44,230 bases of DNA from an uncultured Ectothiorhodospiraceae bacterium (GTDB lineage: Bacteria > Pseudomonadota > Gammaproteobacteria > UBA6429 > Thiohalophilaceae). Numbering within the stretch: the stretch's first letter is position 1; every line of letters starts with the position of its first letter. Below are positions 19,447 through 26,904 of this stretch, in pieces. The notes under the pieces were generated by a model. It saw nothing but the letters and a program-made list of their open reading frames with translations, did not search any database and had not been told where the DNA came from. Location of the stretch: NCBI GenBank assembly GCA_947260005.1, contig CAMYOL010000039.1:1-44230 (forward strand), given 5' to 3'. Both the position numbers and the translations under genes were made by a program.

Positions 19447-21840
19447 CTATTTTAAATCAGGCGAAAAATCATCAACCTGGATAACATCCCAGCGCGCTAA
19501 TTCCGCGTCACGAATAACCGTTGCTTCATCTTCGGTAATGATGTTCTGGTTTAAAGCCTGGGTAAGCATGTCGTCCATCACCTGATAACCTGGTTGATAA
19601 CCTTTTAATTCTTTTTTAAGCCTTTTTTCAATGTGTTCAGATTTAATAACCTTTATTAATGCATCTTCCAGGGCGGCAACAGTGTCAGCAGAATCTGTTG
19701 CTGGCATATACATGCCTTTTGTTAAGCGATCTCGCGCTTGAGACGGGGTCAAAAGTAATTGTGCAACCTGTTGACCAAGCTTGTCTGAAGGCGGCTTAAA
19801 CCAGCGCCCAATCGGGTATATGACAATGCGCAACAACATAGCGGCAAAACGGTTTGGCAGGTTTTGCAATAGACCATCAATGGCCAGCTGGGTTTTATGC
19901 AATAACAGCTCACAATTCCATTTGAGAAGAGGGACATCTTCGCGAATACACCCTTGCATCTCAAAACGTTTTAATACAGCCGTTGCTAAATACATATAAC
20001 TTAATATATCACCTAAACGAGCGGATATTTTTTCCTTGCGTTTCAGGCTTGCACCGAGCGTTAATAGTGACACATCCGATAAAAGGCCAAAAATTGCGCT
20101 GATACGGGTCAGTTTTTTATAATATTTATTGGCGGGTCGTTTTGCTCCAGTGTATACAAACATCGAACCTGTTAACCCATGAAACAAGCTCCTGCTGTAG
20201 TTGCTGATAAAAAAACGAACATGGCCAAAAAATGCCTTGTCAAACTGCTTAACTGAATCATCCCAGTCATCTTCATCCAGCGCTGACAATTCTCGAAAAA
20301 TATAGGGGTGACTTCGAATCGCACCCTGACCAAATATAATCATGCTACGAGTCAATATGTTTGCACCTTCTACTGTGATACTAATCGGTACAGCCTGGTA
20401 GGCGCGTCCTAAAATATTTTTTGGCCCGAGACAAATTCCGGCGCCACCAACAACATCCATGGCATCGTTTACGAGTTGACGCATACCTTCAGTCAAATGA
20501 TATTTAACAATGGCAGAAATAACAGAAGGTTTTTCACCGATATCCAGGGCGCCAGCGGTTAGCACTCTTGCCGCATCCATCATGTAGGTATAACCACCAA
20601 TACGGGCAAGTGCCTCTTCGACACCTTCAAAACGGCCAATTGGCATGCGAAACTGTCGTCTCACTCTGGCATAGGCCCCAACTGAACGACTGACCATCTT
20701 GCCAGAGCCTACACTTAAGGCTGGCAAGGAGATAGAACGACCATCGGCAAGACACTCCATTAGCATGCGCCAACCTTGACCGATGCGTTGCTGGCCACCG
20801 ATTAGGAATTCCATAGGTAAAAATACGTCTTTACCGCTATTGGGACCATTCATAAAAACTATATTCAATGGGAAATGGCGTCGACCAATATTTACACCGG
20901 GTGTTTCGGTTGGTACCAGTGCTAACGTTACGCCCAGCTCTTCATCTTCACCTAATAAATGATCCGGGTCATATAATTTAACAGCAAGCCCAAGTAATGT
21001 GGAGACAGGGCCTAAGGTGATGTATCGTTTATTCCAGGTTAGTTTTATGCCTAAGACATCTTTTTGATCCTGGTAGTTACCTCGGCAAACAATCCCATAA
21101 TCAGGTATCGCGCCAGCATCACTTCCCGCTTCAGGGTTAGTCAGACCAAAACACGGAATCTCTTCACCGACAGCCAGGCGGGGGAGATAAAAATCTTTTT
21201 GTTCCTGGGTTCCATATTCAAGCAATAACTTACCGGGTCCCAGTGAATTGGGTACCATCACCGTCACCGCAGCAGTAACACTACGAGTAGATATTTTCAT
21301 AACAACAGCGGAATGAGCCAGCGCTGAATATTCGAGACCACCGTAAGCCTTGGGAATGATCATGCTAAGAAATTTATTTTCTTTTATAAACTTCCAGACC
21401 TCTTCGGGTAAATCGTTTTGTTCATGGGTGATTTGCCAGTCGTCCAACATTGAACAAAGTTCATCGACGGGCCCATCCAGAAAAGCCTGTTCTTCTTCAG
21501 TTAGCCTCGGAAGTTGCAATTTACGCAACTTTTTCCATTTTGGTTTGCCGCTAAAAAGCTCACCATCCCACCAAACCGAACCGGCGTCGATCGCCTCGCG
21601 CTCGGTCTCCGACATTTTGGGACTTACTTTTTTAAATAATTTTAAGATTGGCGAGGTGATGTATCGTATACGCCAGCCATACTGTTGTTCAGTCGCGGTG
21701 GCGTACAATCGTAATGGAGAAAATAAATCGATTAAGAGTAAGGTTAAAATTAGTACAAAAATCTCAACAGCCAGTGAGCCATAAAGCATCATTACACAGG
21801 CTAATAAACTTAGGACAACATATGCTAAATACCGAACCAT
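19447..21840 (-). CDS. fadE: Acyl-CoA dehydrogenase FadE
   Basis: FadE does the first oxidation of beta-oxidation, acyl-CoA to 2-enoyl-CoA, with FAD. At 797 residues it matches the long FadE type (E. coli about 814): two hydrophobic N-terminal segments (about 1-42), acyl-CoA dehydrogenase N, middle and C domains (about 120-490, with F-G-L-T-N-P-E-A-G-S-D-A and D-V-V-G-G-A-G-I-C), then the FadE-specific C-terminal domain (DUF1974). It heads the fad operon. The 215-base upstream gap is AT-rich and should hold the promoter; it has an inverted ATTCA/TGAAT pair twelve bases apart but no operator I can name. AAAGGA lies ten bases before the ATG. Confidence 0.94.
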   Translation of the reverse strand: MVRYLAYVVLSLLACVMMLYGSLAVEIFVLILTLLLIDLFSPLRLYATATEQQYGWRIRYITSPILKLFKKVSPKMSETEREAIDAGSVWWDGELFSGKPKWKKLRKLQLPRLTEEEQAFLDGPVDELCSMLDDWQITHEQNDLPEEVWKFIKENKFLSMIIPKAYGGLEYSALAHSAVVMKISTRSVTAAVTVMVPNSLGPGKLLLEYGTQEQKDFYLPRLAVGEEIPCFGLTNPEAGSDAGAIPDYGIVCRGNYQDQKDVLGIKLTWNKRYITLGPVSTLLGLAVKLYDPDHLLGEDEELGVTLALVPTETPGVNIGRRHFPLNIVFMNGPNSGKDVFLPMEFLIGGQQRIGQGWRMLMECLADGRSISLPALSVGSGKMVSRSVGAYARVRRQFRMPIGRFEGVEEALARIGGYTYMMDAARVLTAGALDIGEKPSVISAIVKYHLTEGMRQLVNDAMDVVGGAGICLGPKNILGRAYQAVPISITVEGANILTRSMIIFGQGAIRSHPYIFRELSALDEDDWDDSVKQFDKAFFGHVRFFISNYSRSLFHGLTGSMFVYTGAKRPANKYYKKLTRISAIFGLLSDVSLLTLGASLKRKEKISARLGDILSYMYLATAVLKRFEMQGCIREDVPLLKWNCELLLHKTQLAIDGLLQNLPNRFAAMLLRIVIYPIGRWFKPPSDKLGQQVAQLLLTPSQARDRLTKGMYMPATDSADTVAALEDALIKVIKSEHIEKRLKKELKGYQPGYQVMDDMLTQALNQNIITEDEATVIRDAELARWDVIQVDDFSPDLK

Positions 21841-22055
21841 AGGGAGATGTTCCTTTTCTCATTAAATATAGCCGTTACATTTGATGAGGCATAGTAAAAC
21901 GACTGTATTTATATCGATTATTTATAAGACAAAATAGAACCAAAAACATTCAACTAAGTGTAGGTGAATTCAATTGTGATTGTTGTGTACTATCTATTAT
22001 ATATAGCGGTAAATCGGGTAAATTACTTAAATAAAGCTGATTTATTGTTTATATA

Positions 22056-23195
22056 TTAGTCAAATAGATTGGATAGTTGAACTGCTTTGTTAATTAGGTC
22101 TTTATCCGTATAAAAGTGAGGGGAAAAACGAACACCACCCCCCCTGTTTGCACAAATAATCTTCTTTTTCATTAAGGCGTTATACAGTTGTTCGCTTTCC
22201 ACTTTGTGGGAGCGAAAGGTCACAATGCCGGATAAATGCTTTGGGCTGGATAAAGAAATTAGCTCCAGGTTGGCGGCTTTTTCGATACATTCAAGCGCAT
22301 ATTGAGTCCGTTCGAGTACTGCTTCTTCAATCACATTAATGCCGACGTCGAGAAGTAGCGATACACTTGCATTGGCGGCATGAATTCCTAACATATTCGG
22401 GCTACCACACTCAAAACGACGCGCACTTTTTGCGGCCAGCCATTTTTCTCGCGTAAAATCGTGCATATTTTCTACCATATGCCAACCGTATTCAGTTAGT
22501 TTTAATTGATTTCGAATTTCTTCACGGCAATAGAAGAGGGCAACCCCCTCGGGACCTAACATCCACTTATGAGTATCCGCCATGACAAAATCGGCCTGTA
22601 TTGACTGCACATCGAATTTAAGTGCACCAATGCTTTGGATCGCATCAACGCAAAATAAAATTTGACGTTTTCGACATGCCTCCCCTAATTGATTAAGGTT
22701 TACCCGAAGTCCTGACGCATATTGAACGGAGCTAATCGAGAATAAACGTGTATTTTTATCAAATGCATCGATCAATGCCTGTTCCGGAGAAGAGTGAGCT
22801 GTCAAATCCACCTCTCTTACCTCAACGCCACGAGATTTTAGTTGCTGCCATACAATCCTGTTAGAAGGGAATTCCTGATTGCTGATAACAATATTGTCTC
22901 CTGGGCTCCAGTCTAACCCGCCGGCCACAAACGATAATGCCTCGGATGTATTTTTTAGTAGCGCAATGTCATCAACGCTCGGAGCATTGATTAACGTTTT
23001 TAATTTTAGCTTTAATTTTTGTTCGACTTTCAACCACTCCGGGTAATGAGTGGCACCTAACAAGGCATTTTCATTTGCAAATTCAATGACCGCCTGCTGG
23101 GTCCGGGTTGGCCAGGGTGCCACTGCGGCATGATTAAGATAAATCAATGATGGATCAAGTTGAAATTCGTTCTGGATTTGTTCTTTAGATAACAT
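22056..23195 (-). CDS. Class V aminotransferase-fold PLP enzyme
   Basis: The 379-residue protein is a fold-type I PLP enzyme of the class V group (cysteine desulfurase, isopenicillin-N epimerase and kynureninase relatives). It has Y-L-N-H-A-A-V-A-P near the N-terminus, N-T-S-E-A-L-S-F-V, V-D-A-I-Q-S-I-G, and the PLP-binding Lys210 in D-T-H-K-W-M-L-G-P-E-G. The cysteine loop needed for SufS-type desulfurase activity is not evident, so desulfurase is doubtful and the substrate is unknown. It starts 16 bases after the kinase stop, with no clear ribosome-binding site, and so probably belongs to the narK-kinase unit. Confidence 0.85.
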   Translation of the reverse strand: MLSKEQIQNEFQLDPSLIYLNHAAVAPWPTRTQQAVIEFANENALLGATHYPEWLKVEQKLKLKLKTLINAPSVDDIALLKNTSEALSFVAGGLDWSPGDNIVISNQEFPSNRIVWQQLKSRGVEVREVDLTAHSSPEQALIDAFDKNTRLFSISSVQYASGLRVNLNQLGEACRKRQILFCVDAIQSIGALKFDVQSIQADFVMADTHKWMLGPEGVALFYCREEIRNQLKLTEYGWHMVENMHDFTREKWLAAKSARRFECGSPNMLGIHAANASVSLLLDVGINVIEEAVLERTQYALECIEKAANLELISLSSPKHLSGIVTFRSHKVESEQLYNALMKKKIICANRGGGVRFSPHFYTDKDLINKAVQLSNLFD

Positions 23196-23211
23196 AGGTT
23201 GTATTAAATAT

Positions 23212-24921
23212 TTATTTATTTAATAAGTAAAGCAAATACAAATTAATCAAAACCATTATAAAAGTGATCATTCGCCAGACAAAAGCAGGGCTTCTTTTCA
23301 TTAGAGGAACAAACTCGTTTCTCATCACTTGCTTGTCCGGTTTAGATAGGGCCGCCACAAACTCAGAGAGTCTGCTATAGCGATATTCAGAATTGATTTG
23401 CACTGCTTTTTCAACGGCCTTATCAACCCATAACGGAATTTCAGGATTAAAGTTTTTAAGCGACCGATAGCTGACCCGTCGAATATTTTTAGCAGACAGC
23501 TCCTTTCCATAAGGCAGGTGGCCGGTTAGTAATTCATAGGCAATCACACCTAATGAAAATATATCGGATCGATTGCTGCCCGAACTCCCGGTATGATATT
23601 CGGGCGCTGTGTAGTTAATGGTGCCAAGTAAATTGTTTTCGACCACCGGCGTTGATATTTCATCAATACCAGAGATTTTGGTCGAACCAAAATCAATTAT
23701 TTTAAGGGTGCCGTGTTCATCGATAATAATATTTTCTGGTTTTAAATCCTGATGAATCATTTCGAGGCGATGAAATGCGCGTAAACCACTGGCAATTTGT
23801 TTAATAAAATCACGCACGACAGTTATCGATGGCCTGGGTTCATCTTCCATCCATTGTCTTAAGGTGCGTCCTTCAATATGCTCGGCAATATAATAAAGGG
23901 CTGTTCGGGTACGTGTTATCTCAAGCACTTTCATGACATGCGATTCGTTGATGCGGCGTCCCGCCCATTCTTCATGTAAGAAACGATTAATGTATTCAAT
24001 GTCATCATCGTAATTTACTGAGGGGGCTTTTAGCACGACATTCTGACCAGTTTCAGTATCTTGCGCTAAATAAACCTCCGTACGTTTATTCGAGAACATA
24101 TGTCGCAGGATTTTATATCCGTCCAGAATCATGTTGGCCTCGAGTGGAGGCGGGAAGGGGAGCTCAGTTAACTTCTGATAAAACTCTTCTTCATTTTCGC
24201 CGGGAAGCTCTTCAATCTTTACGAGTTGGACGGTGATGTTGTCATTGGTATTGTTGTCAAGCGCGGCCTGGATAATATCATTGGTCGCTTTATCGAGGTC
24301 ATCAATATTTTCGTTGATCGTCTTTTTTAGTGATTTATCGCTAACAAACTCATGTACACCATCAGTGATAAAAAGAAAAACATCATCAACCTCGAGGGGT
24401 ATCGTGCGGTAGTCTATGTCCAGACGTACATCGATTCCCATTGCACGTGTTAAAAGCGAACGATTTTCATTTATTTCAACGCGATGATCATGAGTTAACT
24501 GCTTGAATTCTTTATCGCGTAATCGATAAATCCGAGTGTCACCAACATGAAAGATATAGCCGGTGTTTGATTTTAATACCATCGCGCTTAGCGTGGTTAC
24601 CATGCCTTTGTGTGACTTGTACTGTCTTTGGCCATTTCCATGTAGCCAGTGATTCAGGGCAGACATAATTTTGTGAGCGGACGTTTTTACCGTCCAACTA
24701 TCTGGAGTGCTAAAATAGTCATTTAGAAAACCATCGGTGCAAGCCTGGCTGGCTTCACGACCCGCATCACTACCGCTCATACCATCGGCGATGGCAATGG
24801 CAATACCTTTTGTTGTTAAGGTCTGGCCAACAGGTATTTGCACGCCACAGGAATCTTCATTTTGTGCTTTACCACCCGCCAAACATTCACTTGCATAATT
24901 TATTTTGAGTATTTTAGACAT
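23212..24921 (-). CDS. Bifunctional PP2C-type phosphatase / Ser-Thr protein kinase, membrane-anchored
   Basis: The 569 residues comprise a PP2C phosphatase (about 1-240) with metal-binding D46-G47, D128 (V-G-D-T-R), D187-G188 and D227-N228; a kinase (about 268-525) with Lys298, the catalytic loop H-Q-D-L-K-P-E-N (390-397) and D-F-G (410-412), A-P-E (439-441); and a C-terminal membrane helix (about 548-567). The catalytic HRD arginine is Gln391 and the region expected to hold the glycine-rich loop (about 272-285) has no glycines. A kinase/phosphatase of this architecture lies between the nitrate transporter and nirB in Pseudomonas, so a role in controlling nitrate assimilation is likely. The start codon lies right behind the narK terminator and has no ribosome-binding site. 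Confidence 0.92.
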   Translation of the reverse strand: MSKILKINYASECLAGGKAQNEDSCGVQIPVGQTLTTKGIAIAIADGMSGSDAGREASQACTDGFLNDYFSTPDSWTVKTSAHKIMSALNHWLHGNGQRQYKSHKGMVTTLSAMVLKSNTGYIFHVGDTRIYRLRDKEFKQLTHDHRVEINENRSLLTRAMGIDVRLDIDYRTIPLEVDDVFLFITDGVHEFVSDKSLKKTINENIDDLDKATNDIIQAALDNNTNDNITVQLVKIEELPGENEEEFYQKLTELPFPPPLEANMILDGYKILRHMFSNKRTEVYLAQDTETGQNVVLKAPSVNYDDDIEYINRFLHEEWAGRRINESHVMKVLEITRTRTALYYIAEHIEGRTLRQWMEDEPRPSITVVRDFIKQIASGLRAFHRLEMIHQDLKPENIIIDEHGTLKIIDFGSTKISGIDEISTPVVENNLLGTINYTAPEYHTGSSGSNRSDIFSLGVIAYELLTGHLPYGKELSAKNIRRVSYRSLKNFNPEIPLWVDKAVEKAVQINSEYRYSRLSEFVAALSKPDKQVMRNEFVPLMKRSPAFVWRMITFIMVLINLYLLYLLNK

Positions 24922-24924
24922 AAC

Positions 24925-24963
24925 AATAAAAAGGCCGTAATAGTTAAACCATATTACGGCCTT
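24925..24963 (-). terminator. Intrinsic terminator after narK
   Basis: A perfect 12-bp stem (24931-24942 with 24952-24963, core GGCCGTAATA) has a nine-base loop and, read leftward, is followed by TTTTTATTG. It ends the narK transcript 24 bases after the stop codon. The kinase ATG (24921) sits ten bases beyond the stem, so expression of the kinase and aminotransferase needs read-through, antitermination or a hidden promoter. Confidence 0.88.
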
Positions 24964-24986
24964 GATATAAGTTGTGCAATTCTTCC

Positions 24987-26465
24987 TTATTCGACTTCAA
25001 TCATTTGCACGGTTCCATCAGGAAGCACTTCGGCCATGTGTCCTTTAGGTTCATCCATAAAGAAGGCCACAATGGCAAGAATGGCAATGGCTGCAACAGC
25101 AATGACTATAAAGAATGTTTGTGGATTGCTCACGAATGAAAACACAGTTAAGAAGGTGACTGCGCCAACGTTTCCATAGGCGCCTGCCATACCGGCAATT
25201 TGGCCGGTTAAACGGCGTTTAACTAAAGGTACCATCGCGAATACAGCACCTTCGCCGGATTGCACGAAGAAGGAACAAGCCATGGTCGCAACGACGGCTA
25301 ACCAGATTGGCCAGACGCTGGTGATTGAACCTAAAACAAAATAACCAATCGCTAAGCCAGTCAGTAATATCAATAGCGTTTTTTTCCGTCCTATTTTATC
25401 GCTGAACAAACCACCACTTGGTCGCGCGACCAGATTCATAAAGGCAAACCCCGAAGCGAGCAACCCTGCCGTGACCGGGCTCAATTCAAAAGTATCCATG
25501 AAAAACAATGGCAACATTGATACAACAGCCAGTTCAGAACCAAAGGTAACAAAATAGGCTAAGTCTAATACAGCTACTTGTTTGAATTTGTAACGATCGA
25601 TTTCCGGGACTTCAGAAGTGAATACATGTTTGTTAATCTGATAGATTCGAATGGTTTGAAATATATAAAACCCTGCCAAAGTAAAATATATCAATACCGT
25701 TACACCAGAACTTAACATTTTTAAGTTTGATGGTCCTAGTTTCCAGTTGAGCACCGCCAAGGCAGCATACATAGGTATATTCATCACAAGATATAAGAAA
25801 AAATCACCCTTACTGGTGATTTCCATACCGCCCGATTTTTTAGGTTTAAAATAAGTAGAACCTTTTGGGGTATCCGAAACAGAGAAAAAATAGACGGCAG
25901 AATATATCAATGCCAGCACACCGGTCGTTGCTATCGCATAACGCCAGCCATCTTCGCCCCCATAAATTAATGCTAATGTGGGCAGTATCATCGCCGCAGC
26001 CGCAGAACCAAAATTCCCCCAGCCACCGTAGATACCCTCAGCAAGCCCAACCTCTTTAGCCGGGAACCATTCACTGACCATGCGAATGCCGATAACAAAA
26101 CCCGCACCAACAAAACCCAGTAAGAAGCGCATTAAGGCAATACGCTCAAAACTATCAGCAAAGGCAAAGCCAAAACATAAAAAGCTGGAAATAAATAAGA
26201 GCAGGGAATACATTCGCCGAGGGCCAAAATGATCCACTAGCATACCGACAATGATTCGTGCGGGGATGGTCAGAGCAACATTTAGGATAAGGATGGCTTT
26301 AACTTGAGCGTCAGATAATTCTAAAGCTTCACGTAATGCGCCCATAAGAGGTGCGTGGTTAAACCAGACAAAAAAGCTTAAGAAAAAGGCAAACCACGAG
26401 AGATGTAAAATTCTCATCTTACCTTTGAATGACAGTAGGTTTAGTTTAGATTCTGCTTGCTCCAC
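24987..26465 (-). CDS. narK: Nitrate/nitrite transporter (NarK/NasA-type MFS)
   Basis: This major facilitator protein of about 492 residues, with roughly twelve membrane segments, carries both nitrate signature motifs: [12 protein letters not shown] and G-A-Y-G-N-V-G-A-V. It takes up nitrate for the reductases encoded on the other side of the control region. An upstream in-frame ATG exists at 26483, but GAAGGAG lies inside that extension and sits eight bases before the GTG at 26465, so I take the GTG as the start. A sigma-54 promoter lies upstream and a terminator downstream. Confidence 0.93.
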   Translation of the reverse strand: MEQAESKLNLLSFKGKMRILHLSWFAFFLSFFVWFNHAPLMGALREALELSDAQVKAILILNVALTIPARIIVGMLVDHFGPRRMYSLLLFISSFLCFGFAFADSFERIALMRFLLGFVGAGFVIGIRMVSEWFPAKEVGLAEGIYGGWGNFGSAAAAMILPTLALIYGGEDGWRYAIATTGVLALIYSAVYFFSVSDTPKGSTYFKPKKSGGMEITSKGDFFLYLVMNIPMYAALAVLNWKLGPSNLKMLSSGVTVLIYFTLAGFYIFQTIRIYQINKHVFTSEVPEIDRYKFKQVAVLDLAYFVTFGSELAVVSMLPLFFMDTFELSPVTAGLLASGFAFMNLVARPSGGLFSDKIGRKKTLLILLTGLAIGYFVLGSITSVWPIWLAVVATMACSFFVQSGEGAVFAMVPLVKRRLTGQIAGMAGAYGNVGAVTFLTVFSFVSNPQTFFIVIAVAAIAILAIVAFFMDEPKGHMAEVLPDGTVQMIEVE

Positions 26466-26521
26466 GTTGAGCACTCCTTCCATATCAGCGTTGATGTTCG
26501 AATAGTTATTTACCTGCTTAT

Positions 26522-26537
26522 AGCAAGGGCTATGCCA
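26522..26537 (-). promoter_or_regulatory. Sigma-54 promoter for narK
   Basis: Read on the minus strand the sequence is TGGCATAGCCCTTGCT, matching TGGCAY-N5-TTGCW, with the invariant GG (-24) and GC (-12) ten bases apart. Transcription should begin near 26512, about 45 bases before the GTG start of narK. Confidence 0.82.
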
Positions 26538-26590
26538 CCTTCATAAATCACTGATTTATCGGAAAAAATACAGAACAGGTGGTGTTTTGG

Positions 26591-26606
26591 GCACACTAAT
26601 GGTGCA
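26591..26606. promoter_or_regulatory. NtrC-type binding site I
   Basis: GCACACTAATGGTGCA fits GCAC-N5-TGGTGC, the NtrC enhancer consensus. Its centre is about 85 bases upstream of the predicted narK start, the usual distance for a sigma-54 enhancer. Confidence 0.75.
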
Positions 26607-26627
26607 ATAATGATTGAAAAGTATATT

Positions 26628-26641
26628 AATAAGTACTTATT
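26628..26641. promoter_or_regulatory. 14-bp palindrome in the control region
   Basis: AATAAGTACTTATT is its own reverse complement. It lies between the two NtrC boxes. I do not recognise the protein that would bind it; in an AT-rich region it may be chance. Confidence 0.3.
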
Positions 26642-26703
26642 TAGTGCGTCATAAGAAATAGGCCCGGATAATGACTCACATCAATGCATCGAAAATCCTT
26701 AAA

Positions 26704-26719
26704 TGCACAATTATGGTGC
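26704..26719. promoter_or_regulatory. NtrC-type binding site II
   Basis: TGCACAATTATGGTGC fits the same GCAC-N5-TGGTGC pattern. Its centre lies about 130 bases upstream of the predicted nirB transcription start. A partial third copy (TGCACC at 26735) follows 15 bases later. Confidence 0.75.
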
Positions 26720-26816
26720 GTCTTTTCTCAGTAATGCACCATTGGAACTCTCCATGAATGGGTATTTATCTAAGAAAAACAGTCAGTTATAGTTTATTTA
26801 AGCGTTTTCTAATGAA

Positions 26817-26832
26817 TGGCATGGAGCTTGCT
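26817..26832 (+). promoter_or_regulatory. Sigma-54 promoter for nirB-nirD-nasA
   Basis: TGGCATGGAGCTTGCT matches TGGCAY-N5-TTGCW with GG at 26818-26819 and GC at 26830-26831, ten bases apart. The predicted start is near 26843, leaving a leader of about 60 bases before nirB. Confidence 0.85.
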
Positions 26833-26904
26833 CTAAAGTGTAGTAAGCAGCAAGTCTAGCATTGCTAAATTAATTAAGTAGTCAGCTCTAACGTAGGAGT
26901 GGAT

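Larger units (their letters stand above)
26466..26904. promoter_or_regulatory. Divergent nitrogen control region between narK and nirB
   Basis: About 440 bases without a gene. It holds a leftward sigma-54 promoter (26522-26537), two NtrC-type boxes (26591-26606 and 26704-26719), a weaker third half-site TGCACC (26735-26740), a 14-bp perfect palindrome (26628-26641) and a rightward sigma-54 promoter (26817-26832). The nirB leader after the predicted start (about 26843) is short, roughly 60 bases, and shows no terminator, so the NasT-type antitermination known upstream of some nas operons is not evident. Confidence 0.82.

Noticed and set aside
22056-23195. SufS-type cysteine desulfurase
   Set aside because: Fold and PLP lysine agree, but I see no active-site cysteine loop near the C-terminus.
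26843-26904. NasT/ANTAR-type antitermination leader before nirB
   Set aside because: The leader is short, has only one weak five-base stem and no terminator, unlike known NasT targets.
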